A stretch of 64,000 bases of DNA from Rhodanobacter sp. B05 (GCF_002001085.1 NZ_MUNU01000014.1:62001-126000), one strand, 5' to 3'; shown: positions 46,719 to 59,266, counted from the first letter of the stretch. Program-made: numbers and translations. Notes: a model not told the origin generated them from the letters alone.

Positions 46719-47863
46719 AGGTGATGCTGGGCGTCTCAGGGGGCGTCGATTCGTCGGTCGCCGGCCTGTTGCTGCAACAGGCCGGTCATCAGGTCGAAGG
46801 CCTGTTCATGCAGAACTGGGAGGAAGACGACCGTGACGGCCCTTGCACCAGCGATGTCGACCGCAAGGACGCCGTTGCCGTATGTGGCCGGCTCGGCATC
46901 CCGTTCCACGCACGCAATTTCGCGGCGGAATACTGGGACGGCGTGTTCGCGCATTTCCTGGCCGAATACCGCGCGGGCCGCACGCCCAACCCCGACGTGC
47001 TGTGCAACCGCGAGATCAAGTTCAAGACATTTCTCGACGAAGCCCGTGCGCTGGGCGCCGAAAAGATCGCCACCGGCCACTATGCGCGCGTCGATCGTGT
47101 CGACGGCCGATACCGCTTGCTGCGCGCGCTGGATGCCAACAAGGACCAGAGCTATTTCCTGCATGCGCTGGGGCAGCGGGCGCTGGCTGCCACGCTGTTC
47201 CCGCTGGGCTCCATCGACAAATCACACGTGCGCGAGCTTGCCCGCCATGCGGCGCTGCCAACGCATGCGAAGAAGGACTCGACTGGCATCTGCTTCATCG
47301 GCGAGCGCGATTTTCGCGGTTTCCTGTCGCAGTACATCCCTGCCCGCCCGGGGGAAATGCGCACGCCCGACGGGATGCTGATCGGCGAGCACCAGGGCGT
47401 CATGTATTACACCATGGGCCAGCGCAACGGCCTGGGCATCGGCGGTCGGCACGGCGCCAGCGGCGAAGCGTGGTTCGTGGTGGGCAAGGACGTGCCGGCG
47501 AATATCCTGTATGTCGCCCAGGGCGGCGAGAACCGCTGGCTGCATTCCCGGCGACTGCGCACCGAGCCACCGCACTGGATAGCCGGTGCCCCGCCAGCGG
47601 ACGAGTTTCGCTGCACCGCACGCACCCGCTACCGGCAGGCCGACCAGGCCTGCGCGGTGAGCGTCGGCGAAGACGGGGTTGAGGTACGCTTCGATGATCC
47701 CCAACGCGCCGTAACCCCCGGACAATCGATAGTCTTCTATGCTGGCGACGTCTGCCTCGGCGGCGCCGTGATCATGGCCACCGATGCAGCCTATGGCGGC
47801 CTGCTACCGGCATTCATGCGTACTGATCCATCCCACGAAAGAGAATCGCAAACCCGTGCTTGA
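46715..47863 (+). CDS. mnmA: tRNA-specific 2-thiouridylase MnmA
   Basis: 382 residues from ATG 46715. The PP-loop SGGVDSS is at 8-14; the thiolation Cys pair lies in [12 protein letters not shown] and [21 protein letters not shown] and TGHYARV are further family marks. It puts the 2-thio group on U34 of tRNA for Lys, Glu and Gln. It is coupled to nudJ upstream and overlaps hflD by 8 bp. Confidence 0.96.
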   Translation: MKVMLGVSGGVDSSVAGLLLQQAGHQVEGLFMQNWEEDDRDGPCTSDVDRKDAVAVCGRLGIPFHARNFAAEYWDGVFAHFLAEYRAGRTPNPDVLCNREIKFKTFLDEARALGAEKIATGHYARVDRVDGRYRLLRALDANKDQSYFLHALGQRALAATLFPLGSIDKSHVRELARHAALPTHAKKDSTGICFIGERDFRGFLSQYIPARPGEMRTPDGMLIGEHQGVMYYTMGQRNGLGIGGRHGASGEAWFVVGKDVPANILYVAQGGENRWLHSRRLRTEPPHWIAGAPPADEFRCTARTRYRQADQACAVSVGEDGVEVRFDDPQRAVTPGQSIVFYAGDVCLGGAVIMATDAAYGGLLPAFMRTDPSHERESQTRA

Positions 47864-48497
47864 AACCTTTGGCATGAACGAGGAGCGCGTGCTCGCCCTG
47901 GCCGGCCTGTTCCAGGCCTGCGCGCTGGCGCAACAGCTGGCCAACGATGGCCGTTGCGACGACGCCGCGATGCAGGCTGGTGTGGCCAGCGTGTTCCGCA
48001 TCGACGCTCCCTCGGTGGTGGCCGTGTATGACGGGGTCTCGAACCTGCGGCTTGGCCTGCGCAAACTGATCGCCCAGCTCGACGAAAGCGATCGCGACAT
48101 GTCGATCACGCGCATGGTGGTGACGGTGATGCGGCTGGAACGCAGCCTGACCGGGCGCCCGGAATTGCTGGAGACACTGCAGCAGGGCATCCTCGCGGCG
48201 CAACGCCAGGTGGAACACTTCGGCCAGGATTCGTCCCAGGTGAACGGTCGGCTTGCCGAGCTTTACGCTTCCACCCTGTCCACCTTGCGGCCACGCGTGA
48301 TGGTCAGTGGCAACCCGCAGCAACTGCAGCAGCCTGCGGTGGTCGAGAAAGTGCGCGCGAACCTGCTGGCTGCGGTGCGCTCGGCCGTGCTGTGGCGACA
48401 GGTCGGCGGTCGCCAGTGGCAGTTGCTGCTGCACCGACGCCAATGCGGCATGCTGGCGCGCGGCCTGTTGACGGGCGCCACCCTGGACAATCGCTGA
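47856..48497 (+). CDS. hflD: high-frequency lysogenization protein HflD homologue
   Basis: 213 residues from GTG 47856 ([29 protein letters not shown]). All-helical HflD/YcfC pattern: [65 protein letters not shown]. In E. coli HflD is membrane-associated and binds phage lambda CII. The ATG at 47874 is an alternative start. The gene overlaps mnmA by 8 bp and ends at a strong terminator. Confidence 0.9.
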   Translation: MLETFGMNEERVLALAGLFQACALAQQLANDGRCDDAAMQAGVASVFRIDAPSVVAVYDGVSNLRLGLRKLIAQLDESDRDMSITRMVVTVMRLERSLTGRPELLETLQQGILAAQRQVEHFGQDSSQVNGRLAELYASTLSTLRPRVMVSGNPQQLQQPAVVEKVRANLLAAVRSAVLWRQVGGRQWQLLLHRRQCGMLARGLLTGATLDNR

Positions 48498-48521
48498 CGG
48501 TCGCGTCCGGCCGCGCACAAG

Positions 48522-48548
48522 GAAAGCCCCGGCATGACCGGGGCTTTC
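48522..48548. terminator. terminator between convergent hflD and gyrA
   Basis: GAAAGCCCCGG (48522-48532) and CCGGGGCTTTC (48538-48548) form a perfect 11-bp stem with a 5-nt loop, followed by TGTTTC on the plus strand and TTGTGC on the minus strand. It can serve both convergent genes. Confidence 0.85.
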
Positions 48549-48566
48549 TGTTTCAGGACGTCAGGG

Positions 48567-51182
<2,616 letters not shown>

Positions 51183-51299
51183 TGAGCGGCTTCCCTGGGG
51201 ACAAAAAAAGGACGCTGGCGACGCGCCTCAAGCGCATGCGCGAGCGACCCGAAAACAACCCGTCAAGTGTAACACGAATGGTCGCAAAACGGCAGGATT

Positions 51300-51323
51300 T
51301 AAGTCATGAAAATCAATGACTTA
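51300..51323. repeat. inverted repeat upstream of gyrA
   Basis: TAAGTCAT (51300-51307) and ATGACTTA (51316-51323) form a perfect 8-bp inverted repeat with an 8-nt loop. It overlaps the stop of the small frame 51321-51488 and lies 118 bp upstream of gyrA. It could be an operator or a weak terminator of mtnA. No protein-binding motif is recognised. Confidence 0.6.
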
Positions 51324-51488
51324 CGAGGCCGTTCCCGAATGCCCGAAAAGTGCCTCTCGCGCCGCCGCAAAATTGACCAGTGCCGCAGGCATGGCGCCTG
51401 CGGCCGCGGCCAGCGCATGCCCTTTTGTGGGATCCGAACAGGTCAGCGGCGGCAGCGCGTCGAGGCCGTATTTGAGCACCGCGCCCAC
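51321..51488 (-). CDS. possible small protein between mtnA and gyrA
   Basis: A minus-strand frame from GTG 51488 to TAA 51321 encodes 55 residues with a natural look: VGAVLKYGLDALPPLTCSDP, then an amphipathic, Ala-rich helix AAAAGAMPAALVNFAAAREAL. The frame has no ATG and no clear Shine-Dalgarno, and stays open into the end of mtnA. It could be a genuine small protein, the tail of a decayed gene, or chance in high-GC DNA. I do not recognise it. Confidence 0.35.
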   Translation of the reverse strand: MGAVLKYGLDALPPLTCSDPTKGHALAAAAGAMPAALVNFAAAREALFGHSGTAS

Positions 51489-51516
51489 GACAAACAGGGC
51501 GGACCGCGAAACAGTT

Positions 51517-52530
51517 TCACCACCCGAACATCGCCTGCATCGAGATGCTGTTCGGTCGTTCGATCACCCCGCGCTCGGTCACGATCGCATCGATCAGTTC
51601 GGCTGGTGCCACGTCGAACACCGGGTTCCACGCCCGCGCACCTTCGACCACGGTACGTTTGCCGGCCGTACTCAGCAGCTCGGCTGGATCGCGCAGTTCG
51701 ATCTCGATTTCCTCACCGCTGCCGGTGGCCATGTCGACCGTGGACGACGGCGCCACCACCATGAATTTCACGCCGTGGTATTTCGCGGCGATCGCCAACT
51801 GATAGGTGCCGATCTTGTTCGCGGTATCGCCGTTGGCGGCGATCCGGTCGGCGCCGACGATCACCCATTGCACCGCACCGGACTTCATCAGATGCGCGGC
51901 GGCGGAATCGGCGATCAGTTGGGCCGAGATGCCGTCGCGCACCAGCTCCCACATGGTCAGCCGCGCGCCCTGCTGCCACGGCCGGGTTTCGCCGGCATAC
52001 ACATGGTCGATCCGGCCCATGGCCACGCCGGCGCGGATCACGCCCAGGGCCGTGCCGAAGCCGGCGGTCGCCAGCGAACCGGTATTGCAGTGGGTCAGCA
52101 CGCCGGAGTGTGTGCGAATCAGCGCAGCGCCCAGCTCGCCCATCCTGCGATTGGCGGCCAGATCCTCGTCCTGGATCGCCTGCGCCTCACGCACCAGCGC
52201 CGCGGCATCGGCACCGGCCACGATGCGCTTTTTCATCCGGTCCAGCGCCCACATCAGATTCACCGCCGTCGGGCGCGCGGCACGCAGCGTGGTCAGCACC
52301 TCGTCGAGTGGTTCGCCCTGTTTCGCTGCCAGCGCCACACCCCACGCGGCGGCGATGCCGATCGCCGGCGCACCACGCACGGCCAGATCCTTGATCGCCT
52401 GGGTGATCTGGCCGGCGTCGGCACAGTTGATCCAGCATTCCTCACCCGGCAGCAGCCGCTGATCGAGCAGTCGCAGATGATCACCCTGCCATTGCACGGC
52501 ACGGATGCGGTCGTAACGGTCGTAATCCAT
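51517..52530 (-). CDS. mtnA: S-methyl-5-thioribose-1-phosphate isomerase
   Basis: 337 residues. Methionine salvage aldose-ketose isomerase related to eIF2[14 protein letters not shown] (substrate loop), catalytic Cys in [12 protein letters not shown] and catalytic Asp in [16 protein letters not shown]. It converts methylthioribose-1-phosphate to methylthioribulose-1-phosphate. No other mtn gene is near; mtnA next to gyrA is common in Xanthomonadales. Confidence 0.95.
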   Translation of the reverse strand: MDYDRYDRIRAVQWQGDHLRLLDQRLLPGEECWINCADAGQITQAIKDLAVRGAPAIGIAAAWGVALAAKQGEPLDEVLTTLRAARPTAVNLMWALDRMKKRIVAGADAAALVREAQAIQDEDLAANRRMGELGAALIRTHSGVLTHCNTGSLATAGFGTALGVIRAGVAMGRIDHVYAGETRPWQQGARLTMWELVRDGISAQLIADSAAAHLMKSGAVQWVIVGADRIAANGDTANKIGTYQLAIAAKYHGVKFMVVAPSSTVDMATGSGEEIEIELRDPAELLSTAGKRTVVEGARAWNPVFDVAPAELIDAIVTERGVIERPNSISMQAMFGW

Positions 52531-52587
52531 GGGTATGTCTTTACTGCTCAGTCAAACGGATGCCAGCTATCTGATCGGGCCGAGGGC

Positions 52588-52773
52588 TTACGGCGCCTCG
52601 GGCATGACCAGCCACATGATCAGGTAGATCAGGATGCCCGATCCGCCGAGCAGGGTCAGCACGATCCAGGCAACCCGCACCAGAGTCGGGTCCCAGCCGT
52701 AATATTCGGCAATCCCCGCGCAGACACCGGCCAGCTTCCTGTCGTTGCGCGAACGGTACAGACGTTTCTCCAT
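52588..52773 (-). CDS. PspC-domain membrane protein
   Basis: 61 residues from ATG 52773 (MEKRLYRSRNDRKLAGVCAG). PspC domain: LAGVCAGIAEYYGWDPTLVRVAWIVLTLLGG and a membrane helix ILIYLIMWLVMP. PspC proteins are inner-membrane parts of the phage-shock response, but stand-alone PspC proteins like this are often unlinked to pspABC. It lies 25 bp after phaC and may be co-transcribed with it. Confidence 0.88.
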   Translation of the reverse strand: MEKRLYRSRNDRKLAGVCAGIAEYYGWDPTLVRVAWIVLTLLGGSGILIYLIMWLVMPEAP

Positions 52774-52798
52774 GCCAAAGACCTCGAAGGGAAAGTCG

Positions 52799-53866
52799 TC
52801 AGTCTCTCGCACTCAGCCACTGATGGATAGCCGGCGGAACCTCGCGCTGCGCACGGCCGGATACATAGATCCCGATATGGCCACCCTTGAACGCGAGCTG
52901 GGTGTAGTCGGTGGTGCCGACATGCCTGCCCAGCGCACGCGAGGCATCCGGCGGCACCAGGTGATCCTGCTCGGCGAAGATGTTCAGCACCGGCTGCGTC
53001 ACCATGCCCAGGTCCACCGGTCTGCCGCCGATCTCGAGCGTGCCCTTGACCAGCTTGTTGCCCTGGTAGAAATCCTTGATGAACTGGCGAAATGCTTCGC
53101 CGGCCTGATCCGGCGAATCGAAAATCCAGCGTTCCATGCGCAGGAAGTTCTCCAGCTCGGTCGGGTTGTCCAGGATGTCGACCATGCCGATGTACTTCTG
53201 CTGGTTCAGCCGCACCGGCTTCAGCGTGAGGTAGACGTAGTTCATCAGCCCGGCAGGGATGTTGCCCATGGTGTCGACGAACAGGTCCACGTCCATGCTG
53301 CGGCACCAGCTCGACAGCATGTTGTCCGGTGTGTGGAAATCCACCGGGGTGACCATGGTGATCAGGTTCTTCACCTTGGTCGCGTGCAGCGCGGTGTAGC
53401 ACAGCGAGAACGCGCCGCCCTGGCAGATACCGAGCAGGTTGATCGCTTCGAGATCGTGACGCTTGCGCACCGCATCGACGCAACGATCGAGATAGCCGTT
53501 GATGTAATCGTCCAGGGTCAGCCAGCGATCGGCGCCGTCGGGATAGCCCCAGTCGATCAGGTAGACGTCCTCGCCTTGCTCCAGCAGGTTGCGCACCATC
53601 GACCGGTCGGCCTGCAGATCGGTCATCCACACCGTGTTGACCAGCGCATAGACAATCAGCAACGGGGTTTTCGCAGTCGGCTTGTGACTGCCCTTGAAGT
53701 GCCACACCTTCAGCTTGTCTTCGCTGTAGACCAGCTCGCGCGGCGTGTTCGCATACTCGGGTTCGCGCATGCTGCGCAGATGGCCCATGCCGGCGGCAAG
53801 CTTGCGCTGGAACGCGGCGATATCACCCAGAGCCTTGGTCGGGTCGATGCGCAATGGCGTGTACAT
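52799..53866 (-). CDS. phaC: class III poly(3-hydroxyalkanoate) synthase subunit PhaC
   Basis: 355 residues, the short class III size. The lipase-like box GICQGG carries the catalytic Cys (C148); the Asp and His partners lie in IFAEQDHLVPP and FKGGHIGIYVSG. It polymerises hydroxyacyl-CoA on granules together with PhaE. phaE is 12 bp upstream on the same strand. Confidence 0.95.
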   Translation of the reverse strand: MYTPLRIDPTKALGDIAAFQRKLAAGMGHLRSMREPEYANTPRELVYSEDKLKVWHFKGSHKPTAKTPLLIVYALVNTVWMTDLQADRSMVRNLLEQGEDVYLIDWGYPDGADRWLTLDDYINGYLDRCVDAVRKRHDLEAINLLGICQGGAFSLCYTALHATKVKNLITMVTPVDFHTPDNMLSSWCRSMDVDLFVDTMGNIPAGLMNYVYLTLKPVRLNQQKYIGMVDILDNPTELENFLRMERWIFDSPDQAGEAFRQFIKDFYQGNKLVKGTLEIGGRPVDLGMVTQPVLNIFAEQDHLVPPDASRALGRHVGTTDYTQLAFKGGHIGIYVSGRAQREVPPAIHQWLSARD

Positions 53867-53878
53867 GGCAGCGTCTCC

Positions 53879-54973
53879 TTACTTGCGCTTGCGCGGGCTG
53901 GTGCGGGATGAGGGTGCAGCGCTGGACTTGGCCTTGCTGGCCACCGCCGTACGCGCGACCTTTGCCGGGGCCTTCGAAACAGACGTTTTTACCGCCGAAG
54001 TCGCCGGCCTGGCAGGCGCAGCCTTCTTCGTGGTGGGAGCCGCGGTCGAGCCACTGGCGAACTGACGCTTCAGCGCAGCCAGTTCACGGCGCAAGGCCAT
54101 GATCTCGTCGGCATGATCTTCGGTCGCCGGCGCGGAGCTGGCACGGAACTCCCGGCGCAAGGCTTGCAGTCGTTCGCCGAGGCTCGACACCTCGCTGCGC
54201 GTCGGTACGCCGAGTTGCTGGCAGAACTGTTCGGTCTGCTGCTGCTGCATCTGGCGCACGCGCATCTGGGTGTTGACCATCTCGCCGTAAACTTCGCGAA
54301 ACTCATCGGTCAGCGCGATCTCGGCGTAGGCCTCTTCCGCAGCGTCCACCCACAGGTCGTATAGCGCCTTCAGCGAATCGATCTGGCGACCGGGCTCGGC
54401 ACGCTCGGCCAGCTTGTCCTGCAGCCGCTGCATTGCCTGCGTGTTGGAGCGCTGGATCAACGCCTGATAACGCGCGGAGGCCTGCAACGATGCCAGCACG
54501 GCGGCTGCCATCGCCTGCTGCTTCATCTGTTGTTCGCGATCCTGGCCGAACGCCGGCGTCGGCCCATGTGCACCTGGCAGATCGCCAAAACCGCCGTGCT
54601 GCGCGGCCTGCTGCCAGGATTGCCATTGCCGCGCAAAGCCTTCCGCGCCGGCGCTGTCGATGCCGCCGAACGCCTGCGCAAACGGCTGGCTGGCACCACC
54701 GAACAACTGCTGCAATTGCTGGCGCCAATCGACCGGCTGGGCCGCGGCACCGTTGGCAGCGGCACCCTGCATCCAGTCGAAATATCCTTTCAGACCGGCC
54801 AGGGTGCGTTCCAGCGTGTCGTTGCCGGAAGCCGGTGGCGGCGGCGGCGTGAAAAACGGATTGGCGACAGGCTGGGGCTGCTGCTGCTGCAGCAGCTGGC
54901 GCGTCCAGGCGTCCCAGGATTGCTGCGCCAGGGTCTGATAGTCCCTGATGAAATCGTTCGCGGGGTCGGCCAT
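53879..54973 (-). CDS. phaE: class III PHA synthase subunit PhaE
   Basis: 364 residues. A Gln- and Pro-rich N-terminus (QQQQPQPVANPFFTPPPPP), the PhaE core (ARYQALIQRSNTQAMQRLQDKL, KALYDLWVDAAEEAYAEIALTDEFREVYGEMVNTQMRVR), a coiled coil and a Lys/Ala/Ser-rich basic tail. PhaE is required for PhaC activity. The basic tail (KKAAPARPATSAVKTSVSKAPAK) resembles PhaF/phasin nucleoid-binding tails, which may attach granules to DNA; that is inference. Confidence 0.92.
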   Translation of the reverse strand: MADPANDFIRDYQTLAQQSWDAWTRQLLQQQQPQPVANPFFTPPPPPASGNDTLERTLAGLKGYFDWMQGAAANGAAAQPVDWRQQLQQLFGGASQPFAQAFGGIDSAGAEGFARQWQSWQQAAQHGGFGDLPGAHGPTPAFGQDREQQMKQQAMAAAVLASLQASARYQALIQRSNTQAMQRLQDKLAERAEPGRQIDSLKALYDLWVDAAEEAYAEIALTDEFREVYGEMVNTQMRVRQMQQQQTEQFCQQLGVPTRSEVSSLGERLQALRREFRASSAPATEDHADEIMALRRELAALKRQFASGSTAAPTTKKAAPARPATSAVKTSVSKAPAKVARTAVASKAKSSAAPSSRTSPRKRK

Positions 54974-55046
54974 CGGTGCGTCCTCATGCGTGGTTCCTGC
55001 ATCCTAGCAAAAACGTGTTGCGCATAATCACCGGTCGCAGAACGCA

Positions 55047-55072
55047 CAAGGCCCGGCATATGCCGGGCCTTG
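55047..55072. terminator. hairpin between pnp and phaE
   Basis: CAAGGCCCGGC (55047-55057) and GCCGGGCCTTG (55062-55072) form a perfect 11-bp stem with a 4-nt loop. It lies 24 bp after the pnp stop. The downstream minus-strand sequence (TGCGTTCT) has only a weak T-tract. Confidence 0.75.
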
Positions 55073-55095
55073 TGGAATCACGCTGACCTTGAAAC

Positions 55096-57210
55096 TCAGG
55101 CAGTGGCGCCGCTGGCGCGCTCGTCTTCGGTCACGGCCTTCATCGACAGGCGGATGCGGCCCTGCTTGTCGACTTCCAGCACCTTGACCTTGACGATGTC
55201 GCCTTCCTTGAGCTTGTCGGAAACCTTCTCGACCCGCTCGTCGGAGATCTGCGACACGTGCACCAGACCATCCTTGCCCGGCATGATCGTCACGAAGGCA
55301 CCGAAGTCCATCAGCTTGGCGACCTTGCCCTCGTAGATGCGACCCGGCTCGACGTCGGAAGTGATCTGCTCGATGCGCTTCTTCGCCGCTTCGCCTGCCT
55401 CGCGATTGACCGAACCAATGATGATGGTGCCGTCGTCGCTGATGTCGATCGTGGTGCCGGTTTCTTCGGTGATCGAGCGGATGGTGGCGCCGCCCTTGCC
55501 GATCACTTCGCGGATCTTGTCCGGATGGATCTTGATGGTGATCAGGCGCGGCGCGAACTCGCTCATCTCGGTGCGGGCGGTGGTGAGCGCCTTGCCCATT
55601 TCGCCGAGGATGTGCAGACGGCCCTGCTTGGCCTGGGCCAGCGCAACCTTCATGATCTCTTCGGTGATGCCGTCGATCTTGATGTCCATCTGCAGCGCGG
55701 AGATGCCATCGGCGCTACCAGCCACCTTGAAATCCATGTCGCCCAGATGATCCTCGTCGCCCAGGATGTCGGACAGCACGACGAAGTCGTTGCCTTCCTT
55801 GACCAGGCCCATCGCGATACCGGCCACCGGCGCCTTCAGCGGCACGCCCGCGTCCATCATCGCCAACGAGGAACCGCACACCGAGGCCATCGACGAGGAA
55901 CCGTTGGACTCGGTGATTTCCGAGACCACGCGCACCACGTACGGGAATTCCTCGATGCTCGGCTTGACCGCCTGCACGCCGCGCTTGGCAAGACGGCCGT
56001 GGCCGATCTCGCGACGCTTCGGCGCACCGAAACGGCCGGCCTCACCCACCGAGAACGGGGGGAAGTTGTAGTGGAACAGGAACGGATCCTTCGACTCGCC
56101 ACCCGGCGCGTCGATGATCTGCGCGTCACGCGTGGTGCCCAGCGTGATCACGACCAGCGCCTGCGTCTCGCCGCGGGTGAACAGCGCCGAGCCATGGGTA
56201 CGCGGCAGCACGCCCACACGGGCGGTGATCGCGCGCACGTCGTCGAGCTGGCGACCGTCGATGCGCACCTTGGTCTTCAGCACGCTGTCGCGCATGGTGT
56301 GGTATTCGAGTTCCTCGAATTCCTTGGCCATCGCGGCGCTGGACCAGCCGTTCTCTTCGGCCTGCGCCTTGAGACCCGCCAGCACATCGGACTTGATCGC
56401 GGAGATTGCGTCGCGACGCTCCAGCTTGTCGCGCACCGAGAAAGCTTCGGCCAGCTGATTGCCGACCGCGCCCTTGACGGCAGTGACCAGCGACTCGTTG
56501 CGCGCCGGTGCCTTCCAGTCCCACGACGGCTTGGCGGCTTCGGTGGCCAGTTCGGCGATCGCACGGATCGCGGTCTGCATCTGCTGGTGACCGAACATTA
56601 CCGCGCCGAGCATGACGTCCTCAGACAGCAGCTTCGCTTCGGATTCCACCATCAGCACGGCGCCAGCGGTGCCGGCGACGACCAGGTCCAGATCGGAGGT
56701 CTTCAGCTCGGTGGCCGTCGGGTTCAGCAGGTATTTGCCGTTGGCGTAACCGACGCGGGCAGCGCCGATCGGGCCCTTGAACGGGATGCCGGCCAGCGAC
56801 AGCGCGGCGGAGGCGCCGAGCAGGGCGACGATGTCGCCATCGACTTCCGGGTTCAGCGAGACAACCTGAGCGATCACCTGCACTTCGTTCTTGAAGTCTT
56901 CCGGGAACAGCGGGCGCACCGGACGATCGATCAGGCGCGAGGTCAGCGTCTCCTTCTCGGTCGGGCGGCCCTCACGCTTGAAGAAGCCGCCGGGGATGCG
57001 GCCGGCGGAGTAGAACTTTTCCACGTAGTCGACGGTGAGCGGGAAGAAATCCTGGCCTTCCTTCTGCTTGGTCGCAGCGACCGCGGTGACCAGCACCACG
57101 GTGCCGCCCATGCTGGCCATGACCGCGCCGGATGCCTGGCGGGCAATTTCGCCCGTCTCCAGCGTGACTTCGTGATTACCGTACTGGAATGACTTGGTTA
57201 CTTTTGCCAC
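55096..57210 (-). CDS. pnp: polyribonucleotide nucleotidyltransferase (PNPase)
   Basis: 704 residues. Two RNase PH domains ([48 protein letters not shown]), the KH domain ([19 protein letters not shown]) and the S1 domain ([33 protein letters not shown]). It degrades RNA 3' to 5' with phosphate and is part of the degradosome. rpsO lies 97 bp upstream, the conserved order. Confidence 0.98.
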   Translation of the reverse strand: MAKVTKSFQYGNHEVTLETGEIARQASGAVMASMGGTVVLVTAVAATKQKEGQDFFPLTVDYVEKFYSAGRIPGGFFKREGRPTEKETLTSRLIDRPVRPLFPEDFKNEVQVIAQVVSLNPEVDGDIVALLGASAALSLAGIPFKGPIGAARVGYANGKYLLNPTATELKTSDLDLVVAGTAGAVLMVESEAKLLSEDVMLGAVMFGHQQMQTAIRAIAELATEAAKPSWDWKAPARNESLVTAVKGAVGNQLAEAFSVRDKLERRDAISAIKSDVLAGLKAQAEENGWSSAAMAKEFEELEYHTMRDSVLKTKVRIDGRQLDDVRAITARVGVLPRTHGSALFTRGETQALVVITLGTTRDAQIIDAPGGESKDPFLFHYNFPPFSVGEAGRFGAPKRREIGHGRLAKRGVQAVKPSIEEFPYVVRVVSEITESNGSSSMASVCGSSLAMMDAGVPLKAPVAGIAMGLVKEGNDFVVLSDILGDEDHLGDMDFKVAGSADGISALQMDIKIDGITEEIMKVALAQAKQGRLHILGEMGKALTTARTEMSEFAPRLITIKIHPDKIREVIGKGGATIRSITEETGTTIDISDDGTIIIGSVNREAGEAAKKRIEQITSDVEPGRIYEGKVAKLMDFGAFVTIMPGKDGLVHVSQISDERVEKVSDKLKEGDIVKVKVLEVDKQGRIRLSMKAVTEDERASGATA

Positions 57211-57239
57211 GTTGGAATTCCTGAGTTTTATTTGAGAGT

Positions 57240-57257
57240 GCGGCCAGGGATGGCCGC
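57240..57257 (-). promoter_or_regulatory. hairpin in the rpsO-pnp spacer
   Basis: GCGGCCA (57240-57246) and TGGCCGC (57251-57257) form a 7-bp stem, 30 bp upstream of pnp. In E. coli an RNase III-cut stem in this position governs PNPase autocontrol. Here it is only a candidate by position. Confidence 0.45.
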
Positions 57258-57307
57258 TTCTTGATCTCAGCGTTCACGAACGAACGCACAAACTACTCCC
57301 GCACGAA

Positions 57308-57577
57308 TTACCGACGCAGGCCGAGCCGTTCGATCAGGGTCTGATAGCGCGCCAGATCGCGATCCTTCAGGTAGCTGAGCAGGCGCTTGCGCTGGTTGAC
57401 CAGCTTCAGCAGGCCGCGGCGGGAATGATGATCCTGCTTGTGATCCTTGAAGTGGCCGGTGAGATGGTCGATGCGGGCGGACAGCAGGGCCACCTGGACT
57501 TCGGTCGAACCGGTATCGTTCGGCACGCGGCCGAAATCAGCAATGATCTTGCCGGTCTGTTCTGCGGTAAGAGACAT
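57308..57577 (-). CDS. rpsO: 30S ribosomal protein S15
   Basis: 89 residues, full length, from ATG 57577 with AAGGAAA 9 nt upstream. Sequence marks: [52 protein letters not shown]15 binds the three-way junction of 16S rRNA and represses its own mRNA in many bacteria. A 48-bp palindrome occupies much of its leader. Confidence 0.98.
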   Translation of the reverse strand: MSLTAEQTGKIIADFGRVPNDTGSTEVQVALLSARIDHLTGHFKDHKQDHHSRRGLLKLVNQRKRLLSYLKDRDLARYQTLIERLGLRR

Positions 57578-57603
57578 GGGTATACGTTTCCTTGAAAGGC
57601 GAT

Positions 57604-57651
57604 GCGAAGCTTGCGCTTGCATCATCGCGATGACGCAAGCGCAAGCTTCGC
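57604..57651 (-). promoter_or_regulatory. 48-bp near-perfect palindrome in the rpsO leader
   Basis: GCGAAGCTTGCGCTTGC (57604-57620) and its exact complement (57635-57651) frame the centre ATCATCGCGATGAC, which is itself palindromic except for one base pair (57621 with 57634). The two 24-nt halves are thus complementary at 23 of 24 positions. It lies 26 bp before the rpsO ATG and downstream of the likely promoter, so it should be transcribed as a very long hairpin. Confidence 0.85.
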
Positions 57652-57685
57652 CCAAGTTGAGTGAAAGCGTTGAAATAACTTGTCT

Positions 57686-57715
57686 ATTCTACTGATGGTG
57701 GTGGTGTCACAACAA
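57686..57715 (-). promoter_or_regulatory. probable rpsO promoter
   Basis: On the minus strand the -10 is TAGAAT (57686-57691) and the -35 is TTGTTG (57710-57715), 18 bp apart. Transcription would begin near 57679, giving a leader of about 100 nt that contains the 48-bp palindrome. Confidence 0.55.
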
Positions 57716-57744
57716 GTGCGCAGAGGTGTTTTCGGGCAAATCAG

Positions 57745-58671
57745 TCAGTCTGGCGGCAGGTTGAAGCCGCGCAGGATGCGCGCGCAGTGCTGCCCGTCCA
57801 CTTCAAGCAAGGCCAGCAACGCGCCATCGCTGGCAAACGCGGTGCAGCGTCCCGCCGGGAATGATGCGGGCAATGGAATCCGCTGACCGCGGGATATGGC
57901 CAAGCTCTGGACGTCATCCAGTTGTACCGACGGCAGGTCGGACAGGCCCGCGGCGACCGGCAGCAGGTACGCCAGCAGCGACGTATCGCCCTGCTCCGCG
58001 GCCTGCTGCAACTGCTCCAGCGTGACCATCCGCGGCTCACGGAACGGCTCGACCCAGATCCGCCGCAACGCGGTCAGATGCGCGCCACAGCCCAGGTCCT
58101 CGCCCAGATCCGCCGCCAGCGAGCGCACGTAGGTGCCGGAGCCGCATTCGACCAGCAACCGCAGGCTGTCGCTGGTGCGCGCCAGCAGCTCCAGCCGGTG
58201 GACATCGACCTCGCGTGGAGGTACCTCGACGGTCTCGCCACGGCGCGCTTTGACATAGAGCCGTTCTCCATCCCGCTTCAACGCCGAATACATCGGTGGC
58301 ACCTGCAGGATGCGTCCACGCAGCCTGGCCAGGGCAGCCTCGATCACGGCGTCATCGAGCGCTGGCAATGGACGCTGCTGGACGACCTCGCCCTCGCTGT
58401 CGGCCGTGTCGGTGGTGACCCCGAGCCGGCACTCCGCCAGATAGGCCTTGCGCGCGCCGAGCAGGTTGCCGGCCAGCTTGGTCGCCTCGCCAAAACACAG
58501 TGGCAGCAAACCGGTGGCCAGCGGATCCAGCGCGCCGGTGTGACCACCCTTGGACGCGCGCAACAGGCGCCGCACCGCCTGCAAGGCCTGGTTGGAACTC
58601 AGACCCAGCGGCTTGTCCAGCAACACGATGCCGTGCAGGTCACGGGACTTGATGCGCGGCGGACGATTCAT
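57745..58671 (-). CDS. truB: tRNA pseudouridine(55) synthase TruB
   Basis: 308 residues. Catalytic Asp49 lies in GGHTGALDPLATGLLPLCFGEATK. Other marks: LDKPLGLSSNQAL, VPPMYSALKRDGERLYVKARRG and CGSGTYVRSLAADLGEDLG. A PUA-like C-terminal part follows. It modifies U55 in the T loop of tRNA. rbfA is 27 bp upstream. Confidence 0.97.
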   Translation of the reverse strand: MNRPPRIKSRDLHGIVLLDKPLGLSSNQALQAVRRLLRASKGGHTGALDPLATGLLPLCFGEATKLAGNLLGARKAYLAECRLGVTTDTADSEGEVVQQRPLPALDDAVIEAALARLRGRILQVPPMYSALKRDGERLYVKARRGETVEVPPREVDVHRLELLARTSDSLRLLVECGSGTYVRSLAADLGEDLGCGAHLTALRRIWVEPFREPRMVTLEQLQQAAEQGDTSLLAYLLPVAAGLSDLPSVQLDDVQSLAISRGQRIPLPASFPAGRCTAFASDGALLALLEVDGQHCARILRGFNLPPD

Positions 58672-58698
58672 CGGTTCAGCAACATCCGGGCCGTCGAC

Positions 58699-59085
58699 TC
58701 AATCGTCCTGCTTGTCGCCATCGCGCGGGGGCAGGTCGCGCGCCTGCTCGCGCAACAGCGATTCGATGCGCTCGCCCTTGTCGACCGAATCGTCGTACTT
58801 GAATTTCAGTTCGGGCACCCGCCGCATGCGCATGCCGCTGTGGGCCAGCGCATGACGGATCTCGTGGCTGATCTGGTTCAGCGCCTTCACCGCGGGAAGG
58901 CCCTGCTCGGGCATCAGCGCGGTAACCCACACCGTGGCCCAGTCCAGGTCACGGGTGATCTCCACGTCCGACACACTGACCGAGGGCAGGCCGTGGTCGC
59001 GCACCGCCGCGTGCACCAGCAAGCCAAGCTCGCGGCGCAGTTCGGCACCGATGCGGTCGGTTCGTTTGAAGTCGCGGGAGGGCAT
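58699..59085 (-). CDS. rbfA: ribosome-binding factor A
   Basis: 128 residues from ATG 59085 (MPSRDFKRTDRIGAELRRELG). KH-type fold: VSVSDVEITRDLDWATVWVTAL and MRRVPELKFKYDDSVDKGERIESLL. RbfA helps 30S maturation. The frame stays open upstream through a repeat element, but that part is not coding. Confidence 0.95.
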   Translation of the reverse strand: MPSRDFKRTDRIGAELRRELGLLVHAAVRDHGLPSVSVSDVEITRDLDWATVWVTALMPEQGLPAVKALNQISHEIRHALAHSGMRMRRVPELKFKYDDSVDKGERIESLLREQARDLPPRDGDKQDD

Positions 59086-59110
59086 GAAAAAAGCTCCGAA
59101 GGACGATTTC

Positions 59111-59266
59111 CCTTCTCCCTGCGGGAGAAGGTGCCCCGAAGGGGCGGATGAGGGTTCCCGACCCTGACTGAACTCTGCGCCGGGAAGGCTGCGCAAGCCG
59201 GGAACCCTCACCCCAACCCCTCTCACCCGCAATGGGACTCCCTAAGGGTCGCCGACGGGAGAGGGG
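59111..59266. repeat. complex extragenic repeat between rbfA and infB
   Basis: The segment contains CCTTCTCCC/GGGAGAAGG (59111-59131), GCCCC/GGGGC (59133-59145), a 12-bp inverted repeat TGAGGGTTCCCG/CGGGAACCCTCA (59149-59160 with 59199-59210) and CCCCTCTC/GAGAGGGG near the end (about 59217-59266). The CCCTCTCC and GGGAGAGGG ends joined by TGAGGG/CCCTCA are typical of multicopy intergenic repeats in Xanthomonadales and other proteobacteria. It interrupts the usually tight infB-rbfA junction. Confidence 0.8.
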
